DNA of 64,000 nucleotides from an uncultured Ruminococcus sp. (GTDB lineage: Bacteria > Bacillota > Clostridia > Lachnospirales > Lachnospiraceae). Shown piece by piece: positions 33,242 through 42,309 of the stretch (position 1 is its first letter; the number at the start of each line of letters is the position of its first letter). The position numbers and the translations under genes were made by a program. The notes beneath the pieces are model-generated. The model was given only the letters and a program-made list of their open reading frames with translations. It was not told where the DNA came from and searched no databases. Location: NCBI GenBank assembly GCA_900541505.1, contig UQKK01000019.1, positions 3,387 through 67,386 of the forward strand. Direction: 5' to 3'.

Positions 33242-34144
33242 ATGAATCTGAATGAATATCAAAATTATCACGAGACGAAAGCGCATACCGCCTCTGATTT
33301 CCCGTACAATACGTATCTGTGCTCCATCCCTCTGGACTTTACCCATGTTCCTCTGCACTGGCATGAAGAGATGGAACTCATTGTCATCAAAAGGGGCAGA
33401 GGCATTGTCTCTGTGGATTTTAAGCGGCAGAACGTCAACGCGGGAGATATTGTCCTCATTCTGCCCGGCAGACTTCATTCCATTGAGCAGGATGAAGAAA
33501 ATATCATGGAATATGAGAACATCCTCTTTATGCCTACCCTGCTCACCGCACAGGGTCCTGACCTTTGCTCGTCGCAGTTTATCCGTCCTTTCATGGAGGG
33601 AACGATTCTCTCCGAGACGTTTTTGACCCCTTCCCTGCCCTGCTATCTGCAGGCAGCGGACTATATCCGCAGTATTGACGCACTCTGTGAAAAGCAGCCG
33701 GAAGGATACCAGCTCGCCTTAAAGGGCTTTTTATTCCAGCTCCTTTTTCTGCTGATATCCCATCAGAAAAACAGAGATTCCGCATCGAAGACCGACACGA
33801 AATCTCTGGAAAAAATCAAGCTTATATTAAAATATGTGGAGGACCATTATCAAGAACCGATTTCTATTGAGGACATGGCGAAGCTGACCTATTACAGCAA
33901 ATCTCATTTTATGAAATTCTTCAAAACGCATATGGGAAGCGGGTTCACCGAATACCTAAACACCTACCGCCTCTCCATCGCCGCCAGACTGCTGACCGCG
34001 TCCTCCTTGTCCGTGCTGGAAATTTCCTCCGCCGTGGGGTTTGACAATCTGTCCTACTTTACCCGCCTGTTCAAGAGAAAGTTCGGCATGCCGCCGCGCC
34101 TCTACCGCACAAAGAACAGCGCGCTTTTAGACGACAACCCGTAG
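33242..34144 (+). CDS. AraC family transcriptional regulator with cupin sensor
   Basis: The start ATG at 33242 follows AAAGGAG by 11 bases. The 300-residue protein has an N-terminal cupin (PLHWHEEMELIVIKRGRG, then VNAGDIVLILPGRLHSIEQ) and a C-terminal AraC pair of helix-turn-helices (ISIEDMAKLTYYSKSHFMKF; VLEISSAVGFDNLSYFTRLF). It probably senses a sugar or small ligand. Its target is not obvious; the neighbouring PHP gene is convergent. 33071-33241 holds a possible -35 (TTGACA) and small hairpins. Confidence 0.92.
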   Translation: MNLNEYQNYHETKAHTASDFPYNTYLCSIPLDFTHVPLHWHEEMELIVIKRGRGIVSVDFKRQNVNAGDIVLILPGRLHSIEQDEENIMEYENILFMPTLLTAQGPDLCSSQFIRPFMEGTILSETFLTPSLPCYLQAADYIRSIDALCEKQPEGYQLALKGFLFQLLFLLISHQKNRDSASKTDTKSLEKIKLILKYVEDHYQEPISIEDMAKLTYYSKSHFMKFFKTHMGSGFTEYLNTYRLSIAARLLTASSLSVLEISSAVGFDNLSYFTRLFKRKFGMPPRLYRTKNSALLDDNP

Positions 34145-34185
34145 ATTCTGAACGCAGTGTCCTCGCAGGGTGTGCATATCTGTCT

Positions 34186-35001
34186 TCAGAAACGGTAATA
34201 CATTTCAACCGGGTCAATGGGGTCGAAGGGATTCTCCTCCTCCATCTTGCCGTTGCGCCCGCGCCGTTTCACCAGCTCGCCGCCTTTATTGTACAGCCAG
34301 AAGGAATAGACCAGCACCTTGTTGACCTTGCCAATCTTCTCTTTCGTTGTCTTCTCATAGGGGATTCCTCCCACTTCAAAATGCGTCTTCTTGTGAATCA
34401 TGGAAATCAGATCTGTCTCGCAGGTCACAGGCTCCGGCAGAATCGTATAAGCCCGTCCCACGCAGTCTGCCTTGTGGGAATCGCTGCCGCCCACTGTCAC
34501 TTTCGAGTATTTTGCCGCCAGCTTAGCGGCGCCCGCATTGGATTCCTTCGACTCACAGCAATTGTACGCCTCCACGAAATCGAACCGCTTGACAATCTCC
34601 GGTGATTTGTAGAAGCGCTTCGTGTTCATAAAACTCATGTATTTTTCCCCGCACGGATGCGCTGGTCCCAACACTCCGCCGTTTCTGTGTACTAAATCTA
34701 TCAGGGTGGCAAGCGGCATCCCTCTCATCTCCAGGACGCGCATCTTCACACCCTCCGGCATGATAACCAGGATATGTCCCGCATCCCTTGTATCGTATTC
34801 GATTCCTTTGAGCACCACAAAATCCGTATGCTTCTTTCCCTTGATGTTCTCCTTCCAGTAACGGTATCCCTTGTAGGTGTTGTGGTCTGTGATGACCATT
34901 CCCTGAAATCCTTTTTGCTTTAAAATCGTGATATATTCATCCAAGCTTACCTTACTGTCAATAGAACCTTCCTTCACATGGCAGTGCATATCAATCTTCA
35001 T
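34186..35001 (-). CDS. PHP-domain metal-dependent phosphoesterase-like protein
   Basis: The 271-residue protein starts with the PHP metal motif MKIDMHCHVKEGS and has MVITDHNTYKGY, GILGPAHPCG-like (here GVLGPAHPCGEK) and GGSDSHKADCVGRAYT. These carry the His/Asp ligands of a trinuclear metal site. Substrates of such stand-alone PHP proteins are phosphoesters or nucleotides. The last 60 residues (KEKIGKVNKVLVYSFWLYNK) are basic. No partner is evident. Confidence 0.88.
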   Translation of the reverse strand: MKIDMHCHVKEGSIDSKVSLDEYITILKQKGFQGMVITDHNTYKGYRYWKENIKGKKHTDFVVLKGIEYDTRDAGHILVIMPEGVKMRVLEMRGMPLATLIDLVHRNGGVLGPAHPCGEKYMSFMNTKRFYKSPEIVKRFDFVEAYNCCESKESNAGAAKLAAKYSKVTVGGSDSHKADCVGRAYTILPEPVTCETDLISMIHKKTHFEVGGIPYEKTTKEKIGKVNKVLVYSFWLYNKGGELVKRRGRNGKMEEENPFDPIDPVEMYYRF

Positions 35002-35113
35002 CCGTAAGCCTCCTTTGCCTCTGTTGTCTTTTCATTAGCTTCTTATGTCTATGAAATTATTATACAACTTTCTGAAAAAGCAGGCAACCGACAAAGACAG
35101 GAGTCAAAATCTC

Positions 35114-35299
35114 TCACGCATGTCTCTCGATTTTTGAGACACCGCGCAGAGTCAGAAAAATGCTTCCTCCCCACGCCAGAATATAGAAGATATCCGGAAT
35201 TTTCGTTTCCGTAAAGCTGTACATAACCATGAGCAGCACCAGAGCGAAAGCACCCAGAGAGAGAACAACTTTTGTAAGCACAGATTTTTTGATATACAT
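35114..35299 (-). CDS. Small two-helix membrane protein, unknown
   Basis: The start MYIKKSVLTKVVLSLG at 35299 has GGAAGG 9 bases upstream. The 61-residue protein has two hydrophobic helices (about 8-27 and 35-52) joined by a short polar turn (SFTETKIPD) and ends in KIERHA. I do not recognise its family; a real gene is supported by ribosome site and composition. Confidence 0.6.
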   Translation of the reverse strand: MYIKKSVLTKVVLSLGAFALVLLMVMYSFTETKIPDIFYILAWGGSIFLTLRGVSKIERHA

Positions 35300-35398
35300 A
35301 AAAACACACCTTCCTTTGACATGAATCATTTCCTTACATCCATCATATCAAAGCAGGTGTGTCATAAAACGGACTTTACTTTTTATCTCTTATATTTT

Positions 35399-36187
35399 TT
35401 ATTCGATATATGTAATGTCGTCATCTTCCTCTTCATCGTCAGATGGTTTTTCCTCAGACTGCTCTTCTTCATCCGGAAGTTTATCCAGGTTCTCCATCAT
35501 TGCTCTCGCCCTTTCCACCTCGTTTGCTGTGGAATGGGTATCGCGGATTTCCGCCGCTTTTTTCAGGCTCTGTTTCTTTCTCTTCTTAGACTCCAGAAGG
35601 AGCTGAATCAGCACACCGGCAGCGCCCAGCACCGCGCCGATGATAATTTCCACGAAACTTCCCTGTATCGGCAGCAAAAACGCGGCAGCGCCCTCCGCTG
35701 TAAGCGCACCGAAAACTGCCGTGACAATGATAGTAATAACCTCCGTGAATTTGATGGAAAGCAAAGCCAGGACAAGCCCCACCGCTCCGCAGATACCTAA
35801 GAAAATCAAATCCTGCGGATTTAACAGATACATTGTGCTCAGGCTTCCGACCACCAGGACAGTCACAAACGCGCCGAATCGATAGAACCGCGCGCACAGC
35901 ACAAGCAGGATAATTCCCAGTACAGCTCCCGCGCCGAGGGAAACCATTGTATCAAGCCCCAGCAGTTCTCCGGCGGCAGTCCCCACGCCAAGACCGATGC
36001 ATAAGCCTATCAGCGCGGACCAGAAACGTATCAGCTTCACTCCCAGGAAGCACCAGAGAAGCCCAATCGCTATCATAATACCATAAAACACAAAATCTAC
36101 TGTCTCAAGACTCCTCCCCTGCTCTCCGTACACGAGAACCTCAAGTCCTGATTCCCGAACCATGTTTACAACCGTATTCCAATCCAT
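35399..36187 (-). CDS. DUF4203-like multi-helix membrane protein with acidic tail
   Basis: The 262-residue protein has a short N-terminal segment and about seven membrane helices, with repeated Gly-rich patterns (LIGLCIGLGVGTAAGELLG; GAVGLVLALLSI; IIGAVLGAAGVLIQLLL) typical of TMEM198/DUF4203 proteins. A cytoplasmic tail with Lys-rich start (ESKKRKKQSLKK) and a strongly acidic end (DEEEQSEEKPSDDEEEDDD) follows. Function unknown. It is upstream of the 61-residue membrane gene on the same strand. Confidence 0.75.
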   Translation of the reverse strand: MDWNTVVNMVRESGLEVLVYGEQGRSLETVDFVFYGIMIAIGLLWCFLGVKLIRFWSALIGLCIGLGVGTAAGELLGLDTMVSLGAGAVLGIILLVLCARFYRFGAFVTVLVVGSLSTMYLLNPQDLIFLGICGAVGLVLALLSIKFTEVITIIVTAVFGALTAEGAAAFLLPIQGSFVEIIIGAVLGAAGVLIQLLLESKKRKKQSLKKAAEIRDTHSTANEVERARAMMENLDKLPDEEEQSEEKPSDDEEEDDDITYIE

Positions 36188-36216
36188 TCTTTCTTTTACT
36201 CCTTTGTCCCTTATTC

Positions 36217-37242
36217 TTATTTTTCTTCTTCCCCATAGGTCCCCGCCAGTTCCCGAAGCAGAAGACAGTATTCTTCCGCCACGTCATCAGGTGAAAGTAT
36301 CTTCACACCTTTGCCCAGCCCTGTGAGCCATCCGAAAAACGGTGCGCTGACTGCTACCTGCACCCGCACTGTGAAATGTGACTCCCCGTCCTTCCAGATT
36401 TGTACATCCTTGCCGAAACGGTCCAGAACAACGCCCACAAAACGGTTTTCAAAGCGCAGCCTCACTGTTTTTTCGTCGCCTCCGAACATACCGAAGGTCT
36501 TTCTTGTGTAACTGGCAACATCAAAGCGTGAAAACTCTTCCTGCCCTCCCCTTGGCTCGTCAAAGACCCGGATATCCAGCATTTTGTCCACGCGGAAATG
36601 CTTCAGAAGCTCCGCCTCCATGTCATACCCTATCAGATAGTAGTTCTCATCATCCCAGGTCAGCGCCCAGGGACTCACCTGATAAGGTCTGCCGTCTTTT
36701 TTCAGCCGGATTTCTTTCTTCACCGTCCATTCGAAATACCTAAAGAGAATCTGCTGGTTGGAAGCGATTGCTATGTGCAGCTTATCCACATTGTAAAAAA
36801 TGCTCTCGTTCATCGACTTGATGCGGTCTGCCACAACGACCTGCCGCTGCAGCTGCTTTGCCTCATGTCTGCTGGTCAATCCTTCAATCTTGCGAATCAG
36901 TGCGCTGGATTTCTTTTCAGTAATAAATCTCGAAGACTGTACTGCATCCACCAAAAGCTTTAACTCTGCCAGTTCAAATTCATGTTCGCCTAGATAGTAC
37001 CCCTCCGGGCGCCCCTTCTTGTACAGAATATCCAGCCCAAAAGTCTTCAGGGTCTCCATATCATTGTAAAGGCTCTTTCTCTCCGCGTGGATTCCGTACT
37101 TTGCCAAACGCTCCTCCAATTCCTTTCTGGATAAAGGGTGCTCCTCATCCGTCTCCTCCAGGAATATCTTCATGAGATAGAGTATATCTTTGCTTTCTGA
37201 TTGCAAGATTTTGCCATGTCGCTTCTCCCCTGCCGCTTTCAT
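36217..37242 (-). CDS. WYL-domain transcriptional regulator
   Basis: The 341-residue protein has an N-terminal winged helix (HPLSRKELEERLAKYGIHAER; SLYNDMETLKTFG) and a central WYL domain (KDGRPYQVSPWALTWDDENYYLIGYD, read in pieces; about residues 185-215) followed by a WCX C-terminal extension. WYL proteins sense nucleic-acid or nucleotide ligands and often control defence or stress genes. It is a lone gene here; the DUF4203-like gene follows in the same direction after 29 bases. Confidence 0.9.
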   Translation of the reverse strand: MKAAGEKRHGKILQSESKDILYLMKIFLEETDEEHPLSRKELEERLAKYGIHAERKSLYNDMETLKTFGLDILYKKGRPEGYYLGEHEFELAELKLLVDAVQSSRFITEKKSSALIRKIEGLTSRHEAKQLQRQVVVADRIKSMNESIFYNVDKLHIAIASNQQILFRYFEWTVKKEIRLKKDGRPYQVSPWALTWDDENYYLIGYDMEAELLKHFRVDKMLDIRVFDEPRGGQEEFSRFDVASYTRKTFGMFGGDEKTVRLRFENRFVGVVLDRFGKDVQIWKDGESHFTVRVQVAVSAPFFGWLTGLGKGVKILSPDDVAEEYCLLLRELAGTYGEEEK

Positions 37243-37327
37243 GCGTCCGAAACCATTCTACCAATTTTTTTTCGTTTCGACAACAATTCCCTCTATTTTT
37301 TACGCATAATCCCCTCATTTTTTCCAC

Positions 37328-37374
37328 ATGATAAGAGCGGATGCCAATCGACTTTGATTAACACCCGCTCTTAT
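37328..37374. terminator. Long hairpin downstream of the WYL promoter region
   Basis: ATAAGAGCGG and CCGCTCTTAT (starting near 37329 and ending near 37374) form a 10-bp perfect stem with further internal pairing (AATC/GATT). It lacks a clear T-run on either side, so termination is uncertain. Confidence 0.35.
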
Positions 37375-37485
37375 ACTGATATTTCTATCATTGGTCTTTA
37401 CCTCTTTTTCTTTTTTTGCTTTGATTTTTTAATTTACGTTGCTGGTGGTCCGTACCTCCTTTTCTTAGATTTCCTGCTAATGGAT

Positions 37486-37569
37486 AAACGGAAATTTTAT
37501 TCTTCATGGATTTTACTTCTCTCATAACTTTCTCGTCATTATGATAATTTCTCCATGAACTTTCCGTTT
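37486..37569. ncRNA. Nested three-stem structure in an AT-rich gene-free stretch
   Basis: Within the 37243-37965 gap, three nested perfect stems occur: 37486-37494 with 37561-37569 (AAACGGAAA/TTTCCGTTT), 37503-37510 with 37552-37559 (TTCATGGA/TCCATGAA), and 37522-37527 with 37539-37544 (TCATAA/TTATGA). They form an 84-base rod. I see no promoter or family; it could be an RNA or a small repeat element. Confidence 0.35.
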
Positions 37570-37744
37570 TATATTTCAGCCGGATAATAATTGTTTTCTT
37601 CTTTTTGTTAAGTTAATCTTACTACACATCTTGCATTTTGTCAATAAATTTTTAGTTTTATTTTTAATTTGTTTGATATTTTCTGTTAATAATCTTTTGC
37701 TATCTTTTTTATCTGTCATGTCTTTTATTAGACATCTCTTCCGC

Positions 37745-37836
37745 CTCAACCGCATAGATTGTTACTGTTCACAGATACCTGCGAACAGCAACCATAAATC
37801 TTCGTATAACCATTTTCTTCTCTATCTGCGGTTGAC
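37745..37836. repeat. Palindromic repeat region carrying hairpin copy 2 and the asnA -35
   Basis: GTTACTGTTC-ACAGATACCTGC-GAACAGCAAC (37761-37792) is the second copy of the hairpin at 33039-33070. It is bracketed by TCAACCGCATAG (about 37746-37757) and CTATCTGCGGTTGA (about 37822-37835), which pair with a 2-base bulge. CGCCTCAACCGC also resembles an internal arm of the MITE-like element. The right arm supplies TTGACT of the asnA promoter. Confidence 0.55.
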
Positions 37837-37860
37837 TTCCCGTACTTCTCACATTAAAAT
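37832..37860 (+). promoter_or_regulatory. asnA promoter
   Basis: TTGACT (37832-37837) and TAAAAT (37855-37860) are 17 bases apart. A leader of about 100 bases follows, with only a short hairpin (CAGAT/ATCTG). No T-box was recognised. Confidence 0.75.
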
Positions 37861-37965
37861 AGGAAAGTAGCGTCGTCTCGGAACATTGCTTCCCGCACAA
37901 CGGCGTTTTATGTCAGATGAGCTTCCCTTATCTGAAGACAGAATAAATCAAAGGAGCTGCTTTTT

Positions 37966-38976
37966 ATGGAACAACTTATCATCCCCAAGGGATACCGCTC
38001 TCCCCTCACCATCCGTGAGACGGAAGTGGCAATCAAAGAAATCAAAGACCATTTTGAACGGGCGCTCGCGAAATCACTCCATCTGACCCGTGTTTCCGCG
38101 CCTTTATTTGTAAAACCGGAATCCGGTATGAATGATAATCTCAACGGTGTGGAACGCCCGGTCGCTTTCGGAATCAAAGAACAGGGCGATGCGTCTGCCG
38201 AGGTTGTCCATTCCCTTGCAAAATGGAAACGTTACGCGCTGAAACACTATGACTTCCACTCCGGCGAAGGGCTTTACACAGATATGACCGCCATCCGCCG
38301 CGACGAAGATACCGATAACATCCACTCTCTCTATGTGGACCAGTGGGACTGGGAAAAAATCATTTCCAAAGAGGAGCGCAATATGGAGACACTGGAATAT
38401 ACCGTGCGCAAGGTGTACAGCGCCCTCAAAGATACGGAGGAATATATCTCCAGGCGTTATAACTATATAGAGCCCTGGCTTCCGGATGACATTTTCTTCA
38501 TCACCTCCCAGGAGTTGGAAGATATGTTCCCGGACAACACTCCCAAGGAGAGAGAGCACCGTATCGCCAAGGCGAAGGGAGCCGTCTTCATCTCGCAGAT
38601 TGGCAAGGAACTCGCTTCCGGCGAAAAGCACGATGGACGCGCCCCGGACTATGATGACTGGGAATTGAACGGTGACATCATTGTCTACTACCCGGTTCTG
38701 GATATCGGGCTGGAGCTCTCCTCCATGGGTATCCGCGTGGACGAAGGCTCTCTTAACAAGCAGCTGAGGCTGGCGGGATGTGAGGACCGCGCTTCCCTGC
38801 CCTTCCAGAAGGCGCTCTTAAACGGTGAACTTCCATACACCGTAGGCGGCGGCATCGGTCAGTCCCGTATCTGTATGTACTACCTGCGCAAAGCCCACAT
38901 CGGAGAGGTTCACTCTTCCATCTGGCCGGATGAGATTATGGAGACCGCACTCGATAACGGGATACAGCTTCTGTAA
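37966..38976 (+). CDS. asnA: Aspartate-ammonia ligase (asparagine synthetase A)
   Basis: The 336-residue protein matches AsnA throughout: IPKGYRSPLTIRETEVAIKE, RVSAPLFVKPESGMNDNLNG, FHSGEGLYTDMTAIRRDED and the class II synthetase end GGGIGQSRICMYYLRKAHIGE. It makes asparagine from aspartate, ammonia and ATP in the cytoplasm. It has its own promoter and AAAGGAG 9 bases upstream, and ends at a bidirectional terminator. Confidence 0.97.
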   Translation: MEQLIIPKGYRSPLTIRETEVAIKEIKDHFERALAKSLHLTRVSAPLFVKPESGMNDNLNGVERPVAFGIKEQGDASAEVVHSLAKWKRYALKHYDFHSGEGLYTDMTAIRRDEDTDNIHSLYVDQWDWEKIISKEERNMETLEYTVRKVYSALKDTEEYISRRYNYIEPWLPDDIFFITSQELEDMFPDNTPKEREHRIAKAKGAVFISQIGKELASGEKHDGRAPDYDDWELNGDIIVYYPVLDIGLELSSMGIRVDEGSLNKQLRLAGCEDRASLPFQKALLNGELPYTVGGGIGQSRICMYYLRKAHIGEVHSSIWPDEIMETALDNGIQLL

Positions 38977-39022
38977 AAAGGAGTTGTTTCATACATGCTC
39001 GCACCGAAGCGCGGCTGCGTCC

Positions 39023-39108
39023 TAAAAAAACACCCGGAGACTCTGTTTTTCATGACTCGTCAGAGGAGATTCCTCTTGCACGAAAGACAGAGCTCCGGGT
39101 TTTCTTTT
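39023..39108. terminator. Bidirectional terminator between asnA and the C39-like gene
   Basis: ACCCGGAG (39032-39039) and TCTGT (39042-39046) pair with ACAGA (39087-39091) and CTCCGGGT (39093-39100). A T-run follows on the right, and an A-run (39024-39030) gives a T-run for the left-going strand. Confidence 0.85.
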
Positions 39109-39110
39109 GT

Positions 39111-39713
39111 TTACAGGATTTCCACCCCGACCGCCTGCATATGCTGCGCGGCGTGCCGTTTTTTCACCAATTCTTTTTCATATCGTACGACTCCGTTATT
39201 TTCGTAGGGGTCGTTAAAGTAATATCCTTCCTCGTCGTAGCCCACCAGCAGCATACAATGCTCATTGGATATCCAGGTGAAGTTATCTCCCGTATCCTCA
39301 AGCTTCCACACAGGACCTGTGACAGGCTCCCGCATATTGATACACGCCCAGAAGATGACCGGCATACCCTTATCTATGTAAGTCTTTATCAGATATTCCA
39401 CTGGTTTCTTCGTCTCATCCACTGCCCTGTAGTCGGAGCCAAACACGTTCTGAAGTGCCCGGCATATGACCGGGGCGTAGCAGCCAAAGGATTCCTCATC
39501 ATAGGGACTGCCACAGAAATACCTGCGCGGGTCGGGTCCGTACAGCTCCCCCGCTCTCTCTGCAAAATCCCGGCACTCCAGATAGTCCCGGATAAATGTA
39601 TCCACTGTGATATCGTATCCCAAAAACTGAAGCAGCATGACAGCAGAGACACTCTCACATCCTGTCGGGTATTTTACGCTCTGGTCAATGTAGGGCGCCT
39701 TTATCTTAATCAT
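39111..39713 (-). CDS. C39-like papain-fold peptidase family protein
   Basis: The start MIKIKAPYIDQSVKYP at 39713 uses AAGG within the end of nhaC and overlaps it by 8 bases. The 200-residue protein has the Peptidase_C39_2 pattern: catalytic Cys in YPTGCESVSAVMLLQ, His in SNEHCMLLVGYDE and Asp in YYFNDPYENNG. No signal peptide is visible, so export would need another route. The role is unclear; it is translationally coupled to the Na+/H+ antiporter gene. Confidence 0.85.
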   Translation of the reverse strand: MIKIKAPYIDQSVKYPTGCESVSAVMLLQFLGYDITVDTFIRDYLECRDFAERAGELYGPDPRRYFCGSPYDEESFGCYAPVICRALQNVFGSDYRAVDETKKPVEYLIKTYIDKGMPVIFWACINMREPVTGPVWKLEDTGDNFTWISNEHCMLLVGYDEEGYYFNDPYENNGVVRYEKELVKKRHAAQHMQAVGVEIL

Positions 39714-41232
39714 GTGCCGCCTTATTGGAGCGGGACAGGACAATTTTCATTCCCGTCAGCACCGCGAGCAGGAGTATCAGACTGAGACCGAGAGTTACCC
39801 ACCATATTTTCACAACTCCCGCAATCACATAGCCCACCAGGCAGACACCCGCCACGACTGCCGCGTACTGCATCTGTGTGGAGACGTGATTGATATGGTT
39901 GCTCTGCGCACCCGCTGAGGACATGACCGTTGTGTCCGAAATAGGGGATACATGGTCTCCGCACACCGCGCCTGCCAGAACAGCGGATACCGCAATAATC
40001 ATCATTTCCATGTTGGCAGCATCCGAGAACATCGCCACAACGATTGGCACAAGGATGGCAAATGTTCCCCAGGATGTTCCGGTGGAGAAAGACAGAAAGA
40101 TTGCCACAGCAAACATGATAACCGGAACGAAAACGCTGGCATGCGCGTTATTTCCCACCAGGTCTCCCACAAAATCCGCAATACCCAGAGCATCGCCCAC
40201 ACCTTTCAAGGACCAGGCAAAAATCAGGATTGCCACTGCCGGAATCATCAGCTTGAACCCTTCCACAAAGCTGTCCATAAAGCCTTTAAATGTGATAACT
40301 TTTCTCGGCATGTATAAAACGAACATGAAAAGCACTGTCACCATGGTGGCAAAAATCAGGCTTGTCTCAGAATCGCAGTTTGCAAAGGCTGTCACGATAT
40401 CCGTAGCCCCGCCCTGGAAACCAGTATAAATCATAGCTCCCACCGCTGATACGATGAGGACCGCCACCGGGAGTACCAAATCCATGACTTTTCCATTCTT
40501 AGAGCCGTCCTCTTCCTCAATCTTCTCAAATTCCTCCGCTCCGCTTGTAAACAAATCACCTTTCGCGGCGTTTTCCTCATGCTTTTTCATCAGACCGAAA
40601 TCGAACCCGCTGATAATGATAAACAGTACCATAGCAATCGTCAAAAGCGCATACAGATTGTAGGGAATCGTGCGCAGGAACAACTGGAATCCTGTGATTC
40701 CCGCATCCTCCGGCACATAGGAGTTGACAGCTGCCGCCCAGCTCGAAATCGGCGCGATGATACATATCGGAGCTGCCGTGGCATCTATGATATATGCCAG
40801 TTTTGCTCTGGATACTTTATAGCGGTCTGTCACCGGGCGCATAACCGAGCCCACCGTCAGACAGTTGAAATAATCATCAACAAAAATCAGAATGCCCAAT
40901 CCTGTGGTCGCCAAAAGGGCGCTCTTCTTTGTCTTAATCTTTTTGCCCGCCCAGTTGCCGTAAGCCGACGAGCCTCCTGACTTCGCCATAAGCACAATTA
41001 TCATGCCTAACAGAACATCAAAAATCAGGATATTTAGATTCATATTTTCCTTCATGATATCAAAGAAGGCGACAAACGTATTCCACGGGTCAAATCCCGT
41101 GTATAACAGCGCTCCCACAGCAACGCCTACAAAGAGCGAACTGTACACCTCCTTTGTGACAAATGCAAGAATGATTGCGAGAAGCGGCGGCACCAGCGAC
41201 CACCATGTCCCGATAAAAACTGAACCGTCCAT
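39706..41232 (-). CDS. nhaC: NhaC family Na+/H+ antiporter
   Basis: The 508-residue membrane protein has about 11-12 hydrophobic helices. It includes the NhaC-like regions FVDDYFNCLTVGSVMRPVTD, YIIDATAAPICIIAPISSWA, FSTGTSWGTFAILVPI and GDHVSPISDTTVMSSAGAQ. It exchanges Na+ or an organic substrate for H+. A hydrophilic loop (about 225-250) is acidic. It is the first gene of a two-gene unit with the C39-like peptidase. Confidence 0.93.
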   Translation of the reverse strand: MDGSVFIGTWWSLVPPLLAIILAFVTKEVYSSLFVGVAVGALLYTGFDPWNTFVAFFDIMKENMNLNILIFDVLLGMIIVLMAKSGGSSAYGNWAGKKIKTKKSALLATTGLGILIFVDDYFNCLTVGSVMRPVTDRYKVSRAKLAYIIDATAAPICIIAPISSWAAAVNSYVPEDAGITGFQLFLRTIPYNLYALLTIAMVLFIIISGFDFGLMKKHEENAAKGDLFTSGAEEFEKIEEEDGSKNGKVMDLVLPVAVLIVSAVGAMIYTGFQGGATDIVTAFANCDSETSLIFATMVTVLFMFVLYMPRKVITFKGFMDSFVEGFKLMIPAVAILIFAWSLKGVGDALGIADFVGDLVGNNAHASVFVPVIMFAVAIFLSFSTGTSWGTFAILVPIVVAMFSDAANMEMMIIAVSAVLAGAVCGDHVSPISDTTVMSSAGAQSNHINHVSTQMQYAAVVAGVCLVGYVIAGVVKIWWVTLGLSLILLLAVLTGMKIVLSRSNKAAHD

Positions 41233-41367
41233 GATTCTACCTTCCTCTCTTCTTTCTCTCTTTTTATCCTTCCTTCAGAAGCCGGACATGCCGTTCATAA
41301 ATCGGCATTATATACATCATAGCGAATCTTCCCGCAAGTTACAATCTTTTTTGCTAATTACTACAAC

Positions 41368-42261
41368 TTATTCATCGATAGCTCCATTTATAATGACTGT
41401 GACAACCCCGCAGAGCATACCGCCAATCACAAAGACAATCCAGCATATCTCCCACATCCGAAACAAAAATCCCATCAAAAGAAACACAATCGTTGCGAAA
41501 ATCATGATACATCCGCACCACATTCCAATCAGGCGGTCTTTCCGACTGGCTTCTTTTTGCGGTCTGTTCTCTTTATTATAATTCTCAATATTATATTTGG
41601 ATTTCTGCATGCCCGCATAGATGAGGATTCCCGCTCCCACAGCAGCAAACATAAGAACGATGACGTTATAAATCTCTGCCGTGCAAAATGACGGCGCCGG
41701 AACCTCCTCGCCGATGACCGCAAAGACGCCCCCTGCCAGGATGACACCGATGCCTCCCGTGATAAGAAAGGGAAAACGGCTCTCGAACGCCTCTATCTTT
41801 GCTTCCTTATAAAAAGGACGAATCTGGGGATGCTTTTCTTTAAACTGGCTGTGCTGTATCCCTGTTGCTACGAGCACCAGACCTCCCGCAATAAAGAACA
41901 GAAGCGCTGCCAGTGTGGATATGTACTCCGGCAGACGGAAGGCTTCACATGCCAGATTTCCTACGCCTGCGCAGACTGCCAGTTCAATTCCAAGGATGAT
42001 TCGCAGGCAAAACTGATTCATATGCCTGTCATAGCCCGCCGTGTCCTCCTCGGTCTGCTGCTTCGCTTCTCCTCTTAAAAGTGTATCCATAGAACAGGAG
42101 AACAGTTCACAGAGCTGCAGTATCTTTTCCATTTCCGGGTAAGAAGTATTTGCCTCCCACTTCGATACCGTCTGACGCGAGACGCCGAGCTGTTCCGCCA
42201 ACTGCTCCTGTGTCATATTTTTTTCTTTTCTATAGAATTGTAAATTCTCTCCAAAACTCAT
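41368..42261 (-). CDS. XRE-family helix-turn-helix regulator with membrane C-terminus
   Basis: The start MSFGENLQFYRKEKNMTQ at 42261 has AGGA 8 bases upstream. Residues 1-60 are an XRE helix-turn-helix (LAEQLGVSRQTVSKWEANTSYP) and the C-terminal 200 residues hold about five membrane helices. This is a common Firmicutes layout for membrane-anchored regulators that respond to envelope stress. The target is unknown. It is not obviously co-transcribed with nhaC. Confidence 0.88.
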   Translation of the reverse strand: MSFGENLQFYRKEKNMTQEQLAEQLGVSRQTVSKWEANTSYPEMEKILQLCELFSCSMDTLLRGEAKQQTEEDTAGYDRHMNQFCLRIILGIELAVCAGVGNLACEAFRLPEYISTLAALLFFIAGGLVLVATGIQHSQFKEKHPQIRPFYKEAKIEAFESRFPFLITGGIGVILAGGVFAVIGEEVPAPSFCTAEIYNVIVLMFAAVGAGILIYAGMQKSKYNIENYNKENRPQKEASRKDRLIGMWCGCIMIFATIVFLLMGFLFRMWEICWIVFVIGGMLCGVVTVIINGAIDE

Positions 42262-42309
42262 TTTTTCAATCCTGCCTTTCTTAATCCTGTTTTTCCTTCC
42301 GATTAACAA

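Noticed and set aside
37243..37965. A T-box leader for asnA
   Set aside because: No AGGGTGGNACCGCG antiterminator box or specifier stem was found; GCTGGTGGTCCG at 37441 is only a superficial resemblance.
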